From contig OY744531.1 in assembly GCA_963556195.1 (NCBI GenBank), positions 103,646,142 through 103,710,141 on the forward strand: DNA of 64,000 nt. Direction: 5' to 3'. The notes beneath the pieces are model-generated. The model was not told the origin of the DNA. It saw only the letters and a list, made by a program, of their open reading frames with translations, and did not search any database. The position numbers were made by a program, and so were the translations under genes. The DNA is from Sepiola atlantica. Lineage: Eukaryota > Mollusca > Cephalopoda > Sepiida > Sepiolidae. This document shows, piece by piece, positions 23,473 through 34,500 of the stretch; within the stretch, counting starts at the first letter, position 1, and every line of letters starts with the position of its first letter.

Positions 23473-23521
<49 letters not shown>
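23473..23521. repeat. (TA)n microsatellite
   Basis: TA run abutting dispersed repeat D. Confidence 0.95.
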
Positions 23522-23524
<3 letters not shown>

Positions 23525-23796
23525 TATTTTTGACAAGGAGATGATATAACCTTCGAAATATGTTAAATTGATCCCTGATCATCCGGACAATTACAGAATA
23601 ACACTCTTGCTGTCTATGTAAGTTCGTCTAGAAAAATAAACAAACCTTTTTCGATCTATAGCCAACTTGTTTTCGTTTTTGCTTTGCTTTTGTTCTTTAC
23701 AACTTCCAGCGATCCGGAACTTTGCATTGCCTTCAACCTTTTCAAAACTTTTATTATTATTACTCGCAGCAATGCTTCAAGCAAACTACCAATTTC

Positions 23797-23798
<2 letters not shown>
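23522..23798 (+). repeat. Dispersed repeat D, plus-strand copy
   Basis: Inverted relative of 16066-16350. Bounded on both sides by TA tracts (23473-23521 and 23801-23868). The frames here end in TA-encoded Ile-Tyr and are not called. Confidence 0.75.

Positions 23799-23800
<2 letters not shown>

Positions 23801-23868
<68 letters not shown>
23801..23868. repeat. (TA)n microsatellite
   Basis: Perfect TA run joining repeat D and a LINE 3' end. Confidence 0.95.
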
Positions 23869-23870
<2 letters not shown>

Positions 23871-23871
23871 T

Positions 23872-24182
23872 CTGATGAACTTGCTGCTCTGGTGCCCCCA
23901 CGACGTAAATTCACTAAACCAACCTGACAATCTGCCAAATTCCCCAGATGCCGAAAAGCTTTCTACTCCAAAAGCTTCTTTTCTCGTGCTGCTAGACTCT
24001 GGAAATCCTTCCCTGCTCTCTGTTTTCCTGACGGTACTGACATGCAGAAATTTAAAACTAATGTAAACAGACATCTCGCTGCGCAGCTCTTAATTTAGGT
24101 TGACCCCCCCAAAAAACTTTCACCCTTTTTCTCAGTAGCCTCTTACGTCTACAGTGGCGTCCTGCCTTGTTTGGGGTGAACT

Positions 24183-24187
<5 letters not shown>
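23872..24187 (+). pseudogene. Non-LTR retrotransposon 3' end, copy 1
   Basis: One frame encodes DELAALVPPRRKFTKPT, a TGA stop at about 23926, then a continuation with FFSRAARLWKSFP and DMQKFKTNVNRHL up to TAG at 24093. The R-LWNSLP / F-K-N-HL pattern is the usual C-terminal tail of CR1/Jockey-type LINE reverse transcriptases. A 3' UTR with CAGTGGCGTCCTGCC and TTGTTTGGGGTGAACTA follows and then joins a TA tract. The 58633-58990 copy has the same tail and UTR. The element is severely 5'-truncated, as target-primed insertions often are. Confidence 0.8.

Positions 24188-24250
<63 letters not shown>
24188..24250. repeat. (TA)n microsatellite
   Basis: TA run between the LINE 3' end and a PLE derivative. 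Confidence 0.95.
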
Positions 24251-24254
<4 letters not shown>

Positions 24255-24261
24255 TATATAT

Positions 24262-24584
24262 ATATTAATTAATTAAGTTCAAATATTAACACAATGAACA
24301 AAACCAATAACTTTCAGAAGTGCTCAATATATATTAGAGGGTTTTATTATATTGAACTAAACATTGTTTGAGTATCCGACATTTGTTTCAGAACCTCATC
24401 GGTTCCTCTTCAGGGATATACACTTTTCGACGTTTTTGTTAATTTAACGGTCAGTATTTTAACATGTGTATTCTTTCTTTTTATCTCTCTTATTAGGCTT
24501 GTTGGCAAGTCAAGTGAAGAGTATATCCCCGAAGAGGAACCGCGGAGGTTCTGAACCAATTGTCGGATACTCAAACTATGTTTA

Positions 24585-24590
<6 letters not shown>
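24262..24590. mobile_element. Internally deleted PLE with inverted hammerhead arms
   Basis: Left part (AAGTTCAAATATTAACA, AATGAACAAAACCA, AAGTGCTCAATATATATTAG) matches the left flank of the PLE fragment at 62337. Arms 24360-24420 and 24520-24590 are inverted repeats, each carrying hammerhead sequence. Only about 100 bp of non-coding spacer lies between them, where the 62-kb copy holds an endonuclease frame. So this is a non-autonomous derivative, bounded by TA tracts on both sides. Confidence 0.8.
24373..24418 (-). ncRNA. Hammerhead ribozyme, PLE left arm
   Basis: Minus strand: stem I TATCC (24418-24414), CTGAAGA (24413-24407), stem II GGAACC-gatga-GGTTCT (24406-24390), GAAAC (24389-24385), AC/GT stem III with AAAT loop, GTC triplet (24380-24378), then GGATA (24377-24373) completing five perfect stem I pairs. 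Core is intact. The inverted partner on the plus strand (24524-24569) carries CCGAAGA and GAACC, two core changes. Confidence 0.75.

Positions 24591-24655
<65 letters not shown>
24591..24655. repeat. (TA)n microsatellite
   Basis: TA run at the right edge of the PLE derivative. Confidence 0.95.
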
Positions 24656-24663
<8 letters not shown>

Positions 24664-24825
24664 TTAAGAAATTAAAATCGAGCACTCTTCAGGGATGTTA
24701 AAATAGACTGTCAAAAAGCTCTAATACAAAGTTCCAAATATGTTCGCGCGAACACTCTCGACTAGTCTTCTATCTGTGCCTGCTTTTAGATACATATAGA
24801 TTTTAATTTCACTTAATTATGTAAC

Positions 24826-24971
24826 AGTTTGGTCGAGTGGATATGGCGACTGCTTTCCGAGGCTAGCTTGACTATGTGAACCGGGCTCGCGTCTCCTGAC
24901 CGTCTTAAATTCTTACTTTCCTGCACTGATGAGAGCAATAAGCTGGAAACGCTAGCGTCTGTAGGTATGAA

Positions 24972-24972
<1 letters not shown>
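24826..24972 (+). mobile_element. tRNA-headed SINE with hammerhead
   Basis: A-box-like TGGTCGAGTGG (24830-24840, one change from TGGCCGAGTGG) and B-box-like GGCTCGCGTCT (24884-24894) mark a tRNA-derived Pol III head. Twenty-five bases later a complete hammerhead follows (24920-24965), and then a (TA)n tail from 24976. Related 3' wording (TTTCCTGCACTGA, GTCTGTAGGTA) occurs in the dimer at 51843-52440. The promoter role is inferred from the boxes only. Confidence 0.75.
24920..24965 (+). ncRNA. Hammerhead ribozyme in tRNA-headed SINE
   Basis: Stem I CCTGCA (24920-24925) pairs with TGTAGG (24960-24965), six pairs. CTGATGA 24926-24932. Stem II 24933-24945 has AGC/GCT pairs with a G-G mismatch next to the core. 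GAAA 24946-24949. Stem III ACGC-TA-GCGT, four perfect pairs. GTC triplet ending 24959, so cleavage would fall after 24959. All core positions are canonical. The stem II mismatch may lower activity. Confidence 0.75.

Positions 24973-24975
<3 letters not shown>

Positions 24976-25034
<59 letters not shown>
24976..25034. repeat. (TA)n microsatellite
   Basis: TA run that forms the tail of the hammerhead SINE. Confidence 0.95.
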
Positions 25035-25035
<1 letters not shown>

Positions 25036-25036
<1 letters not shown>

Positions 25037-26345
25037 TAGGAAAGGCATTGAATTTGGTCGTATATATTAGAAGACAAAAGTTTTAAAACATTTAAAACTC
25101 AAACATTCCATTTTTTCTAATAACATATTTTCTCGCAGATCTCACATAATCGAGCGGTGTAATTGAATAATAATAACCACCATTGGATTCCTTGTAATTA
25201 ATCTTGGTACAGGTTAATAGTAAATTAATTGAAGATATATATGGTGGGATTGAAAGAGTTTTAAAGACCTATAGTTCTGTCATAGTTATGCTAATGTGTT
25301 TGAGTTCGGCAATATCAATGCTTGAATATAGAAGCTGACAACCTATCGAACTGGCAGATCAGAAAAACTTTTCTATAACATCTATGTCGCGAAGGATCTC
25401 ACACGGATTATTGTCTGTCAAATGAAATATTCTTTCTGTTTGATCTGTTTGTAACTTCTGTTCCGGAGAGTTGTTTGGCAAACTCTTTTCGATCTTTCTT
25501 GTTTCATCGTACTGAGCAGAAGTCACGCTGTCAACATAGAATGCCAGTTCGTCCTTTTCGTATAGCTCACGAAGATCGTGCCTCAGGATGAACTGGTCTG
25601 CATGGAGTCGTCATCGTTGATCGTTCATCTGCAGGATTGCAGGATTTACCCCCAACACTGAAAGCAGCAAGGCTCGGTGCTTGCGTGCGAACTCGAGGAA
25701 GTTCTTTGTTAAAGAACACACAAGGAAATGGCACAGAAGCAACATGGCCACTGCTCCCCCATTGATTTGTCGTTACGCATCTAACACGTCTTTGCTGCCG
25801 CCACGTAAAGGTAGAACGACCAGATTACGATATCTAATTTTCCTGGATTCTCACTTGAGCCTTGATAGACGGATAGCTTCGACCTTTCCACGTTGCACCT
25901 GATTGTAAGACTTTCAACTGTGCAAAGGATGACTAGAATGCATTTCTTTACTTTCTCAGAGATCTTTCACTATTTCACAAAACATATTAATGTGTTATTC
26001 TTACATACACGCGTTGGGGGTTGATGTAGAGAATTCAACCTCTGCTCTAGATATGACATTACTCTTAGTAATGCCCGTTTTAAAATATATGGCTCCATCT
26101 TATCCTCTCAAATCTGGGTTTAATAGCAGAGTCAAGAATAAAACGTTTGAAATCCCACATTAACCCAGGTGCGTCTCTGCAATTTTGGTACATATCCTGC
26201 TCATGTACTGCCATAATCTGTCTGGTTTAAAGAGTATAACTTGTTCTCCACAGCGCAGGATCCAGTTTAATTAAACAAATTCATGTCTGGCCGTTGTCTG
26301 ATAGTTTGGACTATGATGGTCAGAGAAAAACTACTTTACTATCAT
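25036..26345. other. Non-coding DNA, no gene recognised
   Basis: About 1.3 kb of unique-looking, somewhat more GC-balanced sequence. The frame 25681-25902 has no recognisable domain. Confidence 0.4.
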
Positions 26346-26372
26346 ACGCACACACACACACACACACACCAA

Positions 26373-26450
<78 letters not shown>
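26346..26450. repeat. (CA)n-(TA)n compound microsatellite
   Basis: CA run changes directly into a TA run. Confidence 0.95.
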
Positions 26451-26452
<2 letters not shown>

Positions 26453-26825
26453 ATCAAATAAACCAAAGTGAAAACTTTTAGTAGATGGAACCTATTGTGA
26501 AGAGGATTAGCTCAATATACGAGATAGAGCAATAGTAGAGATAGAAGAAAAAAGAGTGATAAATATTTTCATTCACTACGTTTTTTTAACAAAAATTCTT
26601 TTAATAATAATTTTCATATTTTTCAAATATTTGAACTTTGGTTTTTTCGAAAGCCAACTTATCCATCTGTATTTCTCCTCTGATGATAAGATTTCGATCT
26701 TTGAAAAGCCTTGGCTTAAGGAAAGAATAATAAACACTAGTTTATTACTGAATACACCTTGCATTGAACAATTGAAATTTGAAATAAATTTGGACAATCG
26801 TCGCATATTTATCACTCTTATTTCT

Positions 26826-26828
<3 letters not shown>
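26451..26828. other. Inverted repeat flanks around a 143-codon frame
   Basis: AGTGATAAATATTTTCATTC-like sequence near 26552 and GAAGAAA/TTTCTTCTATCTC near 26540/26820 suggest a loose inverted pair (AGAGATAGAAGAAAAAAGAG at 26528-26555 against 26810-26835). The frame 26556-26987 between them ends in TC and TA repeats and has no recognisable domain, so a gene is not called. Confidence 0.45.

Positions 26829-26910
<82 letters not shown>
26829..26910. repeat. (TC)n-(TA)n compound microsatellite
   Basis: TC run changes directly into a TA run. Confidence 0.95.
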
Positions 26911-26913
<3 letters not shown>

Positions 26914-27399
26914 TGAATTACCAACTAAACACTTTACAAAGGTTTGTCAGGACAACCTGGTATAAAGATATTTTACCCTACAAGTAAACCCTGACCAAAT
27001 ATTCAAAATCACACAGTATTCGAAACACAAATAAGATCAACTCGACATTGGCTCATATGACGAATAGGACACCTTTTCCAAGTCATGTTACCTCAAGTAA
27101 CAACACTTAGATGGACATTCCATCAGACTATATGAATTCTTGTCCTCGAATCTGGTTAGACCAAGAGACCAAACGAAATATATACTATAACATAATCAAC
27201 TAGTCAATGTGAGAGAGAAAAATTAATGTTCTTAACTACTTTTCTAACTCAACTTTTGAGAAATAAAAGAGAACCATAATAGAATATTCGAATATCTATG
27301 TATCTCATATAAAGAGATCAAGTGTTAGCTCCAGGTAGAGGCCCCTTGATTTCTGAGAACTAAGACTGAAGTAAAATGAAACAAAAGGATATATATATA
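26911..27399. other. Non-coding DNA
   Basis: No feature recognised. Confidence 0.4.
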
Positions 27400-27992
27400 A
27401 TAATAACTATTTGTCATTGTTTATTATCTATGTATGTATACGTATCGTCCTTTTTAATAATCGGGACTCATCAATATAGATATTGAGATATAACTATTCA
27501 CTACCGGCCATGCGATTCGAAACCCCGGATTACGAGTATTTTGCAACTAAAATTCGACGCCTTAACCACACGGCCCATTTTAAATAGCGAATAAACTGTG
27601 ATTATTTTAACACTTTATCGGCGGCTTAACTTTTTTAATGGAAGGAACGATGCTTTTAAAGCTAGTGACGTCATGCTGTGTTAATACTACACTTACAGTG
27701 CTCTACTTTTTCGAGGAGCGATACATAATAATAACTTTTTGTTATTGTTTATTATCTATGTACGTATACGTTTCGTCCTTTTTAATAATTGGGACTCATC
27801 AGCATAGAGATATGACTATTCACTACCGGTCATGCGATTCGAAACCCCGGATTACGAGTACTTTGCAACTCAAATGCGACGCTTTAACCACACGGCCAAT
27901 TTTAAATAGCGAATAAACTGTGATTATTTTAACACTTTATCGGCGGCTTAACGTCTGAGAGCGTTCTAATTTTTTAATGGAAGGAACGATGC

Positions 27993-27995
<3 letters not shown>
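27400..27995 (-). mobile_element. Dimeric tRNA-headed hammerhead element
   Basis: Two direct copies offset by about 328-339 bp (about 27400-27726 and 27727-27995). On the minus strand each copy has a tRNA-like head: A box TGGCCGTGTGG at 27898-27888 and B box GGTTTCGAATC at 27846-27836 in the second copy. The hammerhead region follows about 29 bases after the B box. Copy 2 has an intact hammerhead. Copy 1 has TTGATGA and GATAC in place of CTGATGA and GAAAC. Unit size and tandem arrangement match animal retrozymes; the tRNA head recalls SINEs. The frame 27638-27916 is not a gene. Confidence 0.8.
27756..27807 (-). ncRNA. Textbook hammerhead ribozyme
   Basis: Minus strand: stem I CTATG (27807-27803), CTGATGA (27802-27796), stem II GTCC...GGAC closing a 13-base loop, GAAAC (27774-27770), stem III ACG-TATA-CGT, cleavage triplet GTA ending at 27761, stem I CATAG (27760-27756) giving five perfect pairs. 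All three helices and all core bases are present. The GAGTCC...GGACGAAAC wording is the same as in many known natural hammerheads. Confidence 0.88.
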
Positions 27996-27998
<3 letters not shown>

Positions 27999-28042
<44 letters not shown>

Positions 28043-28065
28043 AATATATAATATATATATATATA
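27999..28065. repeat. (TA)n microsatellite
   Basis: TA run next to the hammerhead dimer. Confidence 0.95.
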
Positions 28066-28599
28066 GTTAGATAATAATAGTTATAGTTAGATTGTGGTTG
28101 GGTCTCACTGCATGTAAACCGTAGTTAGGTCATTTTATGCCGACACCATACATATGTTCTGTATACGATTTGTTTATAGATTAATTTCTTTTTACAAACT
28201 ATGGTCTATAAACGGTAATTTCAATTTTACATATATATAAGAAGTAACTATAGACTCTCATAAACTTCGAAATGAGGATCTCCTCACTGAAGAAAGTTTA
28301 TGGTCATACCACGTATTTCTAGAGTTTTAAAATATGAGCAATACTAGAAATAATATCAGGAGAAAAGGACAGATAATAAATAAAATGAATTTAAAAAAAT
28401 AGAATCGAAAAGTGATAATTTTATTAAAAAATTTAGAAGATAAAAAGCGAGTGAGAAAGGAAAACAGATAGAATAATTATGAAAGAAAACGTGCCAAAAG
28501 AAAAGGAAATTTATAAATTTTCGAACATAGGAGACATAAATAAAGAAATAAAAGAGGTAAAAACATAACGAGGAAAGGTGATGGATTTTTTTTAAATAT
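28066..28599. other. Non-coding DNA with a hairpin at 28259-28302
   Basis: CATAAACTTC pairs with GAAGAAAGTTTATG around GAGGATCTCCTC. No gene or known RNA family recognised. Opposite-strand frames 28356-28665 arise from A-rich sequence. Confidence 0.45.
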
Positions 28600-29866
28600 G
28601 CATAAAAAAGGGGCAAAATTATGAAATAAAAAGATGCACTTCAAACGAAGAAGAAAAAGGGGCAAAATTGTGAAATTAATAGATACACTTCAAACGAAGA
28701 AAAAAAGGGGGAAAAATTGTGAAATAAAAAGATGCACTTCAAACGAAGAAGAAAAAAAGGGAAAATTGTGAAATAAAAAGATACACTTTTAAGGAAGTAA
28801 AAAGGGGGCAAAATAGTGAAAAAAAAGATACACTTTAAAGCAAGAAAAAAAGAGGGTAAAATTGTGAAATAAAAAGATACACTTTAAAGGAAGAAAAAAA
28901 GGGGGCAAAATTGTGAAATAAAATGATACACTTTAAAGGAAGAAAAAAGGGGGCAAAATTGTGAAATAAAAAGATACACTTTAAAGGAAGAAAAAATGGG
29001 GAAAATTGTAAAATAAAATGATACACTTTAAAGGAAGAAGAAAAAGAGGGAAAATTATGAAATAAAAAGATACACTTTTAAGGAAGTAAAAAGGGGGCAA
29101 AATAGTGAAAAAAAAGATACACTTTAAAGCAAGAAAAAAGAGGGTAAAATTGTGAAATAAAAAGATACCCTTTAAAGCAAGAAAAAAAGAGGGCAAAATT
29201 GTGAAATAAAAAGATACACTTTAAAGGAAGAAAAAAGGGGGCAAAATTGTGAAATAAAAAGATACACTTTAAAGGAAGAAAAAAGGGGCAAAATTGTGAA
29301 ATAAAAAGATACACTTTAAAGGAAGAAAAAAGGGGGCAAAATTGTGAAATAAAAAGATACACTTTAAAGGAAGAAAAAAGGGGCAAAATTGTGAAATAAA
29401 ATGATACACTTCAAACGAAGAAAAAAGGGGGCCAAATTGTGAAAAAAAAAGACACACTTTAAAGGAAGAAAAAAAGGGGGCAAAATTGTGAAATAAAATG
29501 ATACACTTTAAAGGAAGAAAAAAAGGGGGCAAAATTGTGAAATAAAAAGATACACTTTAAAGGAAGAAAAAAGGGGCAAAATTGTGAAATAAAATGATAC
29601 ACTTCAAACGAAGAAAAAAGGGGGCCAAATTGTGAAAAAAAAAAGATACACTTTAAAGGAAGAAAAAAAGGGGGCAAAATTGTGAAATAAAATGATACAC
29701 TTTAAAGGAAGAAAAAAAGGGGGCAAAATTGTGAAATAAAAAGACACACTTTAAAGGAAGAAAAAAAGGGGGCAGAATTGTGAAATAAAAAGATACACTT
29801 TAAAGGAAGAAAAAAGGGGGCAGAATTGTGAAATAAAAAGATACACTTCAAACGAAGAATAAATAT
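28600..29866. repeat. 48-bp purine-rich minisatellite, ~26 copies
   Basis: Unit GGGGGCAAAATTGTGAAATA, then AAAAGATACACTTTAAAGG and AAGAAAAAA, about 48 bp. Variant blocks recur at longer spacing: the TCAAACGAAG variant at 29411 and 29604 (about four units) and the TTTTAAGGAAGTAAAAAG variant at 28791 and 29080 (about six units). The plus strand is about 80% purine. The chain of minus-strand frames (Phe-Leu-Pro-Leu-Lys-Cys repeats) is a by-product of the array. Confidence 0.95.
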
Positions 29867-31584
29867 ACTACGAAAAAAGAGCTGCAACGTTTAAAAACAA
29901 CTTCCCACTAAATGGAAGATAAAAACAAAACTTTTTTAAAAAGAGATTACTAGTTGGGTAAAAGGTTAGGCAATATATACGTTTCATGGCATATCAGCCG
30001 TTTTTGCTTATCAAAAGCCAAAAAACAATGCGTTTTAAAACAGTTCATTGTATACAATAAATTATACACGATACAGTAAAGGCGAGTTCGAAATTTCTAA
30101 GACCCCCGTCCAATCTCACGAGACAATAAGTGTGCAAGCGCAGAGAGTGTTTTGGGAAGCAAGAGTTAGGATATTCAATCAGATCTCTCCTGAGCAAACA
30201 TTGCTGGGGTCCAGCGAAAAGATTCTAGGATGAACAGAGAGTCGTCCCACATACATCATATAAAATTACAAAATGGTCACTCATTATATACTGACCAGGC
30301 TAAACGTTGCTTAATTTCGCTGAACCGTTGTGTCACCGTGCTTATACTGTATTGTTTGTATTCGAGTATAAATGGATGAAATAAATCCACATGGACTTGA
30401 ACTTGGCTTGGAATAGTTTATAGTGCGCTTCAGTACCCATTATGACAGTTGTGCCCCTCGTTAAATAAAGCGTGAGCCCCCTCCCAAATTTCTAATTAAA
30501 TCGTTAATAAAATACACAATAAATTCTGCAATCAAACCACACTTTGTACAAATGTACTTCAGTATATGCCTGACTTGTCCACCAACTTTCAGTCATGAAT
30601 GTCTAAGGTCTTTGATTTATAGCTGTTCAATAATATGAATATATGGCGACAGTTTGGCGATCCTCTAATTAGTAGGAGGTGTCGTCCTGAATGAGATTCT
30701 ACGCTGAATCTCCTTATATTTTGATCCGTGGAAGTATCTTAAAGAAAATGTTTATCAAAACAACCCTCAGACTAGTCCTAAAATGAAGTCGGCCATCACA
30801 GACAAAATTAAAACAGGGCCAAGAGAGATACGTGTCTAGATTATTTACAATTTTACAAGCTGTATCCAGATGCGCCTCTCATTCAACGGCGCTAAAACAA
30901 AGACTACTACACCTTTATGACTGAAACTTAAGAATCAAGTCAGACATAGACGGGAGTTTATTTGTCCCAAAGATGGTTGTATTGCAAAAGTAATTGTGAA
31001 TTTTATTAACGATTCCATGGACGGATTTTTGCGTTCACTGTGTAGAAAACTAAATGCGAAATATGAAAAGAAAAAATGAAACTAACTGAAAAGAATAAGA
31101 CCACATTCAAATATACAATAGATTGTTTAGTTTGGTCGGTTTGACGACATATCGATCCTTTTTCGATCTCTATAATCCCGAAACACAAGGTCTATTAAAA
31201 ACGATTCATTGCATACGGTTATGTTTGTGTAATGATCACTATAAAGTTCAAAGAAAGCGAGAAGCCAGTTTGTTTAAAAGGGGTATACAGATGGAGATAT
31301 TAGAGCGAAAAGAAATGCATTCACTTGAGACTTGAAGGATCTTAAGTGGAGGAGGAGGAGGAGGGTAGCAGAGATTAAAAAAAAAAGTTGCAAAGTTTTG
31401 CAGTTCGAGGAAAAAAGCTACGACCGTGGAAAGACGTCCTTATTCGTGGAAGCACAACAACATCGTCTGGATGAAGACGCTGTGAGTTTTGAGTCAGGTG
31501 AAATGGAACAAATTGATCTGTAACCAAAAGAGAGAGTTAATCAGAAAACTTCCTGTGATAATGGCAATAGGAAAGACTAGGACT
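29867..31584. other. Non-coding DNA, no gene recognised
   Basis: About 1.7 kb between two arrays. Short frames at 30048-30233, 31123-31335 and 31332-31523 have no recognisable domain; (GGA)n-like codons at 31350 inflate one of them. Confidence 0.4.
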
Positions 31585-34500
31585 GACGACGCCACCTCGA
31601 TGTCACAATGGTTACAGAGTTGAGGGAAGGGAGGGACGGATCAATTACGAAGATGGCACTTCGATGTTATAGTAGTTAAAAGGGGGAGATTTGGATGAAT
31701 AGAGAGACGGATCAATTTAGACGAGGGCACTTCGATGTTATAGTAGTTAAAAGAGGGAAGATTTGGATGAATAGAGGGACGGATCAATTTAGACGAGGGC
31801 ACTTCGATGTTATAGTAGTTAAAAGGGGAAGATTTGGATGAATAGACGGACGGATCAATTTAGACGAGGGCACTTCGATGTTATAATAGTTAAAAGGGGA
31901 AGATTTGGATTAATAGAGGGACGGATCAATTTAGACGAGGGCACTTCGATGTTATAATAGTTAAAAGGGGAAGATTTGGATGAATAGAGGGACGGATCAA
32001 TTTAGACGAGGGCACTTCGATGTTATAGTAGTTAAAAGGGGAAGATTTGGATTAATAGAGGGACGGATCAATTTAGACGAGGGCACTTCGATGTTATAAT
32101 AGTTAAAAGGGGAAGATTTGGATGAATAGAGGGACGGATCAATTTAGACGAGGGCACTTCGATGTTATAGTAGTTAAAAGGGGAAGATTTGGATGAATAG
32201 AGGGACGGATCAATTTAGACGAGGGCACTTCGATGTTATAGTAGTTAAAAGGGGAAGATTTGGATGAATAGAGGGACGGATCAATTTAGACGAGGGCACT
32301 TCGATGTTATAATAGTTAAAAGGGGAAGATTTGGATTAATAGAGGGACGGATCAATTTAGACGAGGGCACTTCGATGTTATAATAGTTAAAAGGGGAAGA
32401 TTTGGATGAATAGAGGGACGGATCAATTTAGACGAGGGCACTTCGATGTTATAGTAGTTAAAAGGGGAAGATTTGGATTAATAGAGGGACGGATTAATTT
32501 AGACGAGGGCACTTCGATGTTATAGTAGTTAAAAGAGGAAGATTTGGATTAATAGAGGGACGGATCAATTTAGACGAGGGCACTTCGATGTTATAGTAGT
32601 TAAAAGGGGAAGATTTGGATTAATAGAGGGACGGATCAATTTAGACGAGGGCACTTCGATGTTATAGTAGTTAAAAGGGGAAGATTTGGATGAATAGAGG
32701 GACGGATCAATTTAGACGAGGGCACTTCGATGTTATAGTAGTTAAAAGGGGAAGATTTGGATTAATAGAGGGACGGATCAATTTAGACGAGGGCACTTCG
32801 ATGTTATAATAGTTAAAAGGGGAAGATTTGGATTAATAGAGGGACGGATCAATTTAGACGAGGGCACTTCGATGTTATAGTAGTTAAAAGGGGAAGATTT
32901 GGATGAATAGAGGGACGGATCAATTTAGACGAGGGCACTTCGATGTTATAGTAGTTAAAAGGGGAAGATTTGGATTAATAGAGGGACGGATCAATTTAGA
33001 CGAGGGCACTTCGATGTTATAGTAGTTAAAAGGGGAAGATTTGGATGAATAGAGGGATGGATCAATTTAGACGAGGGCACTTCGATGTTATAGTAGTTAA
33101 AAGGGGAAGATTTGGATTAATAGAGGGACGGATTAATTTAGACGAGGGCACTTCGATGTTATAGTAGTTAAAAGGGGAAGATTTGGATTAATAGAGGGAC
33201 GGATTAATTTAGACGAGGGCACTTCGATGTTATAGTAGTTAAAAGGGGAAGATTTGGATTAATAGAGGGACGGATTAATTTAGACGAGGGCACTTCGATG
33301 TTATAATAGTTAAAAGGGGAAGATTTGGATTAATAGAGGGACGGATCAATTTAGACGAGGGCACTTCGATGTTATAGTAGTTAAAAGGGGAAGATTTGGA
33401 TTAATAGAGGGACGGATTAATTTAGACGAGGGCACTTCGATGTTATAGTAGTTAAAAGGGGAAGATTTGGATAAATAGAGGGACGAATCAATTTAGACGA
33501 GGGCACTTCGATGTTATAGTAGTTAAAAGGGGAAGATTTGGATGAATAGAGGGACGGATCAATTTAGACGAGGGCACTTCGATGTTATAGTAGTTAAAAG
33601 GGGAAGATTTGGATGAATAGAGGGACGGATCAATTTAGACGAGGGCACTTCGATGTTATAGTAGTTAAAAGGGGAAGATTTGGATGAATAGAGGGACGGA
33701 TCAATTTAGACGAGGGCACTTCGATGTTATAGTAGTTAAAAGGGGAAGATTTGGATTAATAGAGGGACGGATCAATTTAGACGAGGGCACTTCGATGTTA
33801 TAGTAGTTAAAAGGGGAAGATTTGGATGAATAGAGGGACGGATCAATTTAGACGAGGGCACTTCGATGTTATAGTAGTTAAAAGGGGAAGATTTGGATTA
33901 ATAGAGGGACGGATCAATTTAGACGAGGGCACTTCGATGTTATAGTAGTTAAAAGGGGAAGATTTGGATGAATAGAGGGACGGATCAATTTAGACGAGGG
34001 CACTTCGATGTTATAATAGTTAAAAGGGGAAGATTTGGATTAATAGAGGGACGGATCAATTTAGACGAGGGCACTTCGATGTTATAGTAGTTAAAAGGGG
34101 AAGATTTGGATGAATAGAGGGACGGATCAATTTAGACGAGGGCACTTCGATGTTATAATAGTTAAAAGGGGAAGATTTGGATTAATAGAGGGACGGATCA
34201 ATTTAGACGAGGGCACTTCGATGTTATAGTAGTTAAAAGGGGAAGATTTGGATGAATAGAGGGACGGATCAATTTAGACGAGGGCACTTCGATGTTATAA
34301 TAGTTAAAAGGGGAAGATTTGGATTAATAGAGGGACGGATCAATTTAGACGAGGGCACTTCGATGTTATAGTAGTTAAAAGGGGAAGATTTGGATTAATA
34401 GAGGGACGGATCAATTTAGACGAGGGCACTTCGATGTTATAGTAGTTAAAAGGGGAAGATTTGGATTAATAGAGGGACGGATCAATTTAGACGAGGGCAC

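Noticed and set aside
23873..23880. CTGATGA at the start of the LINE tail (also at 58639)
   Set aside because: It encodes the conserved Asp-Glu of the LINE C-terminus in both copies; no GAAA partner or stems.
24826..24905. Functional tRNA gene
   Set aside because: Box A and B wording is present but the acceptor and anticodon stems do not pair; it is the head of a SINE.
28835..29887. Chain of minus-strand frames with repeated FFLPLKCIFLFHNFAPF-like peptides
   Set aside because: Each is the translation of the 48-bp minisatellite, and 48 is divisible by 3, which keeps frames open.
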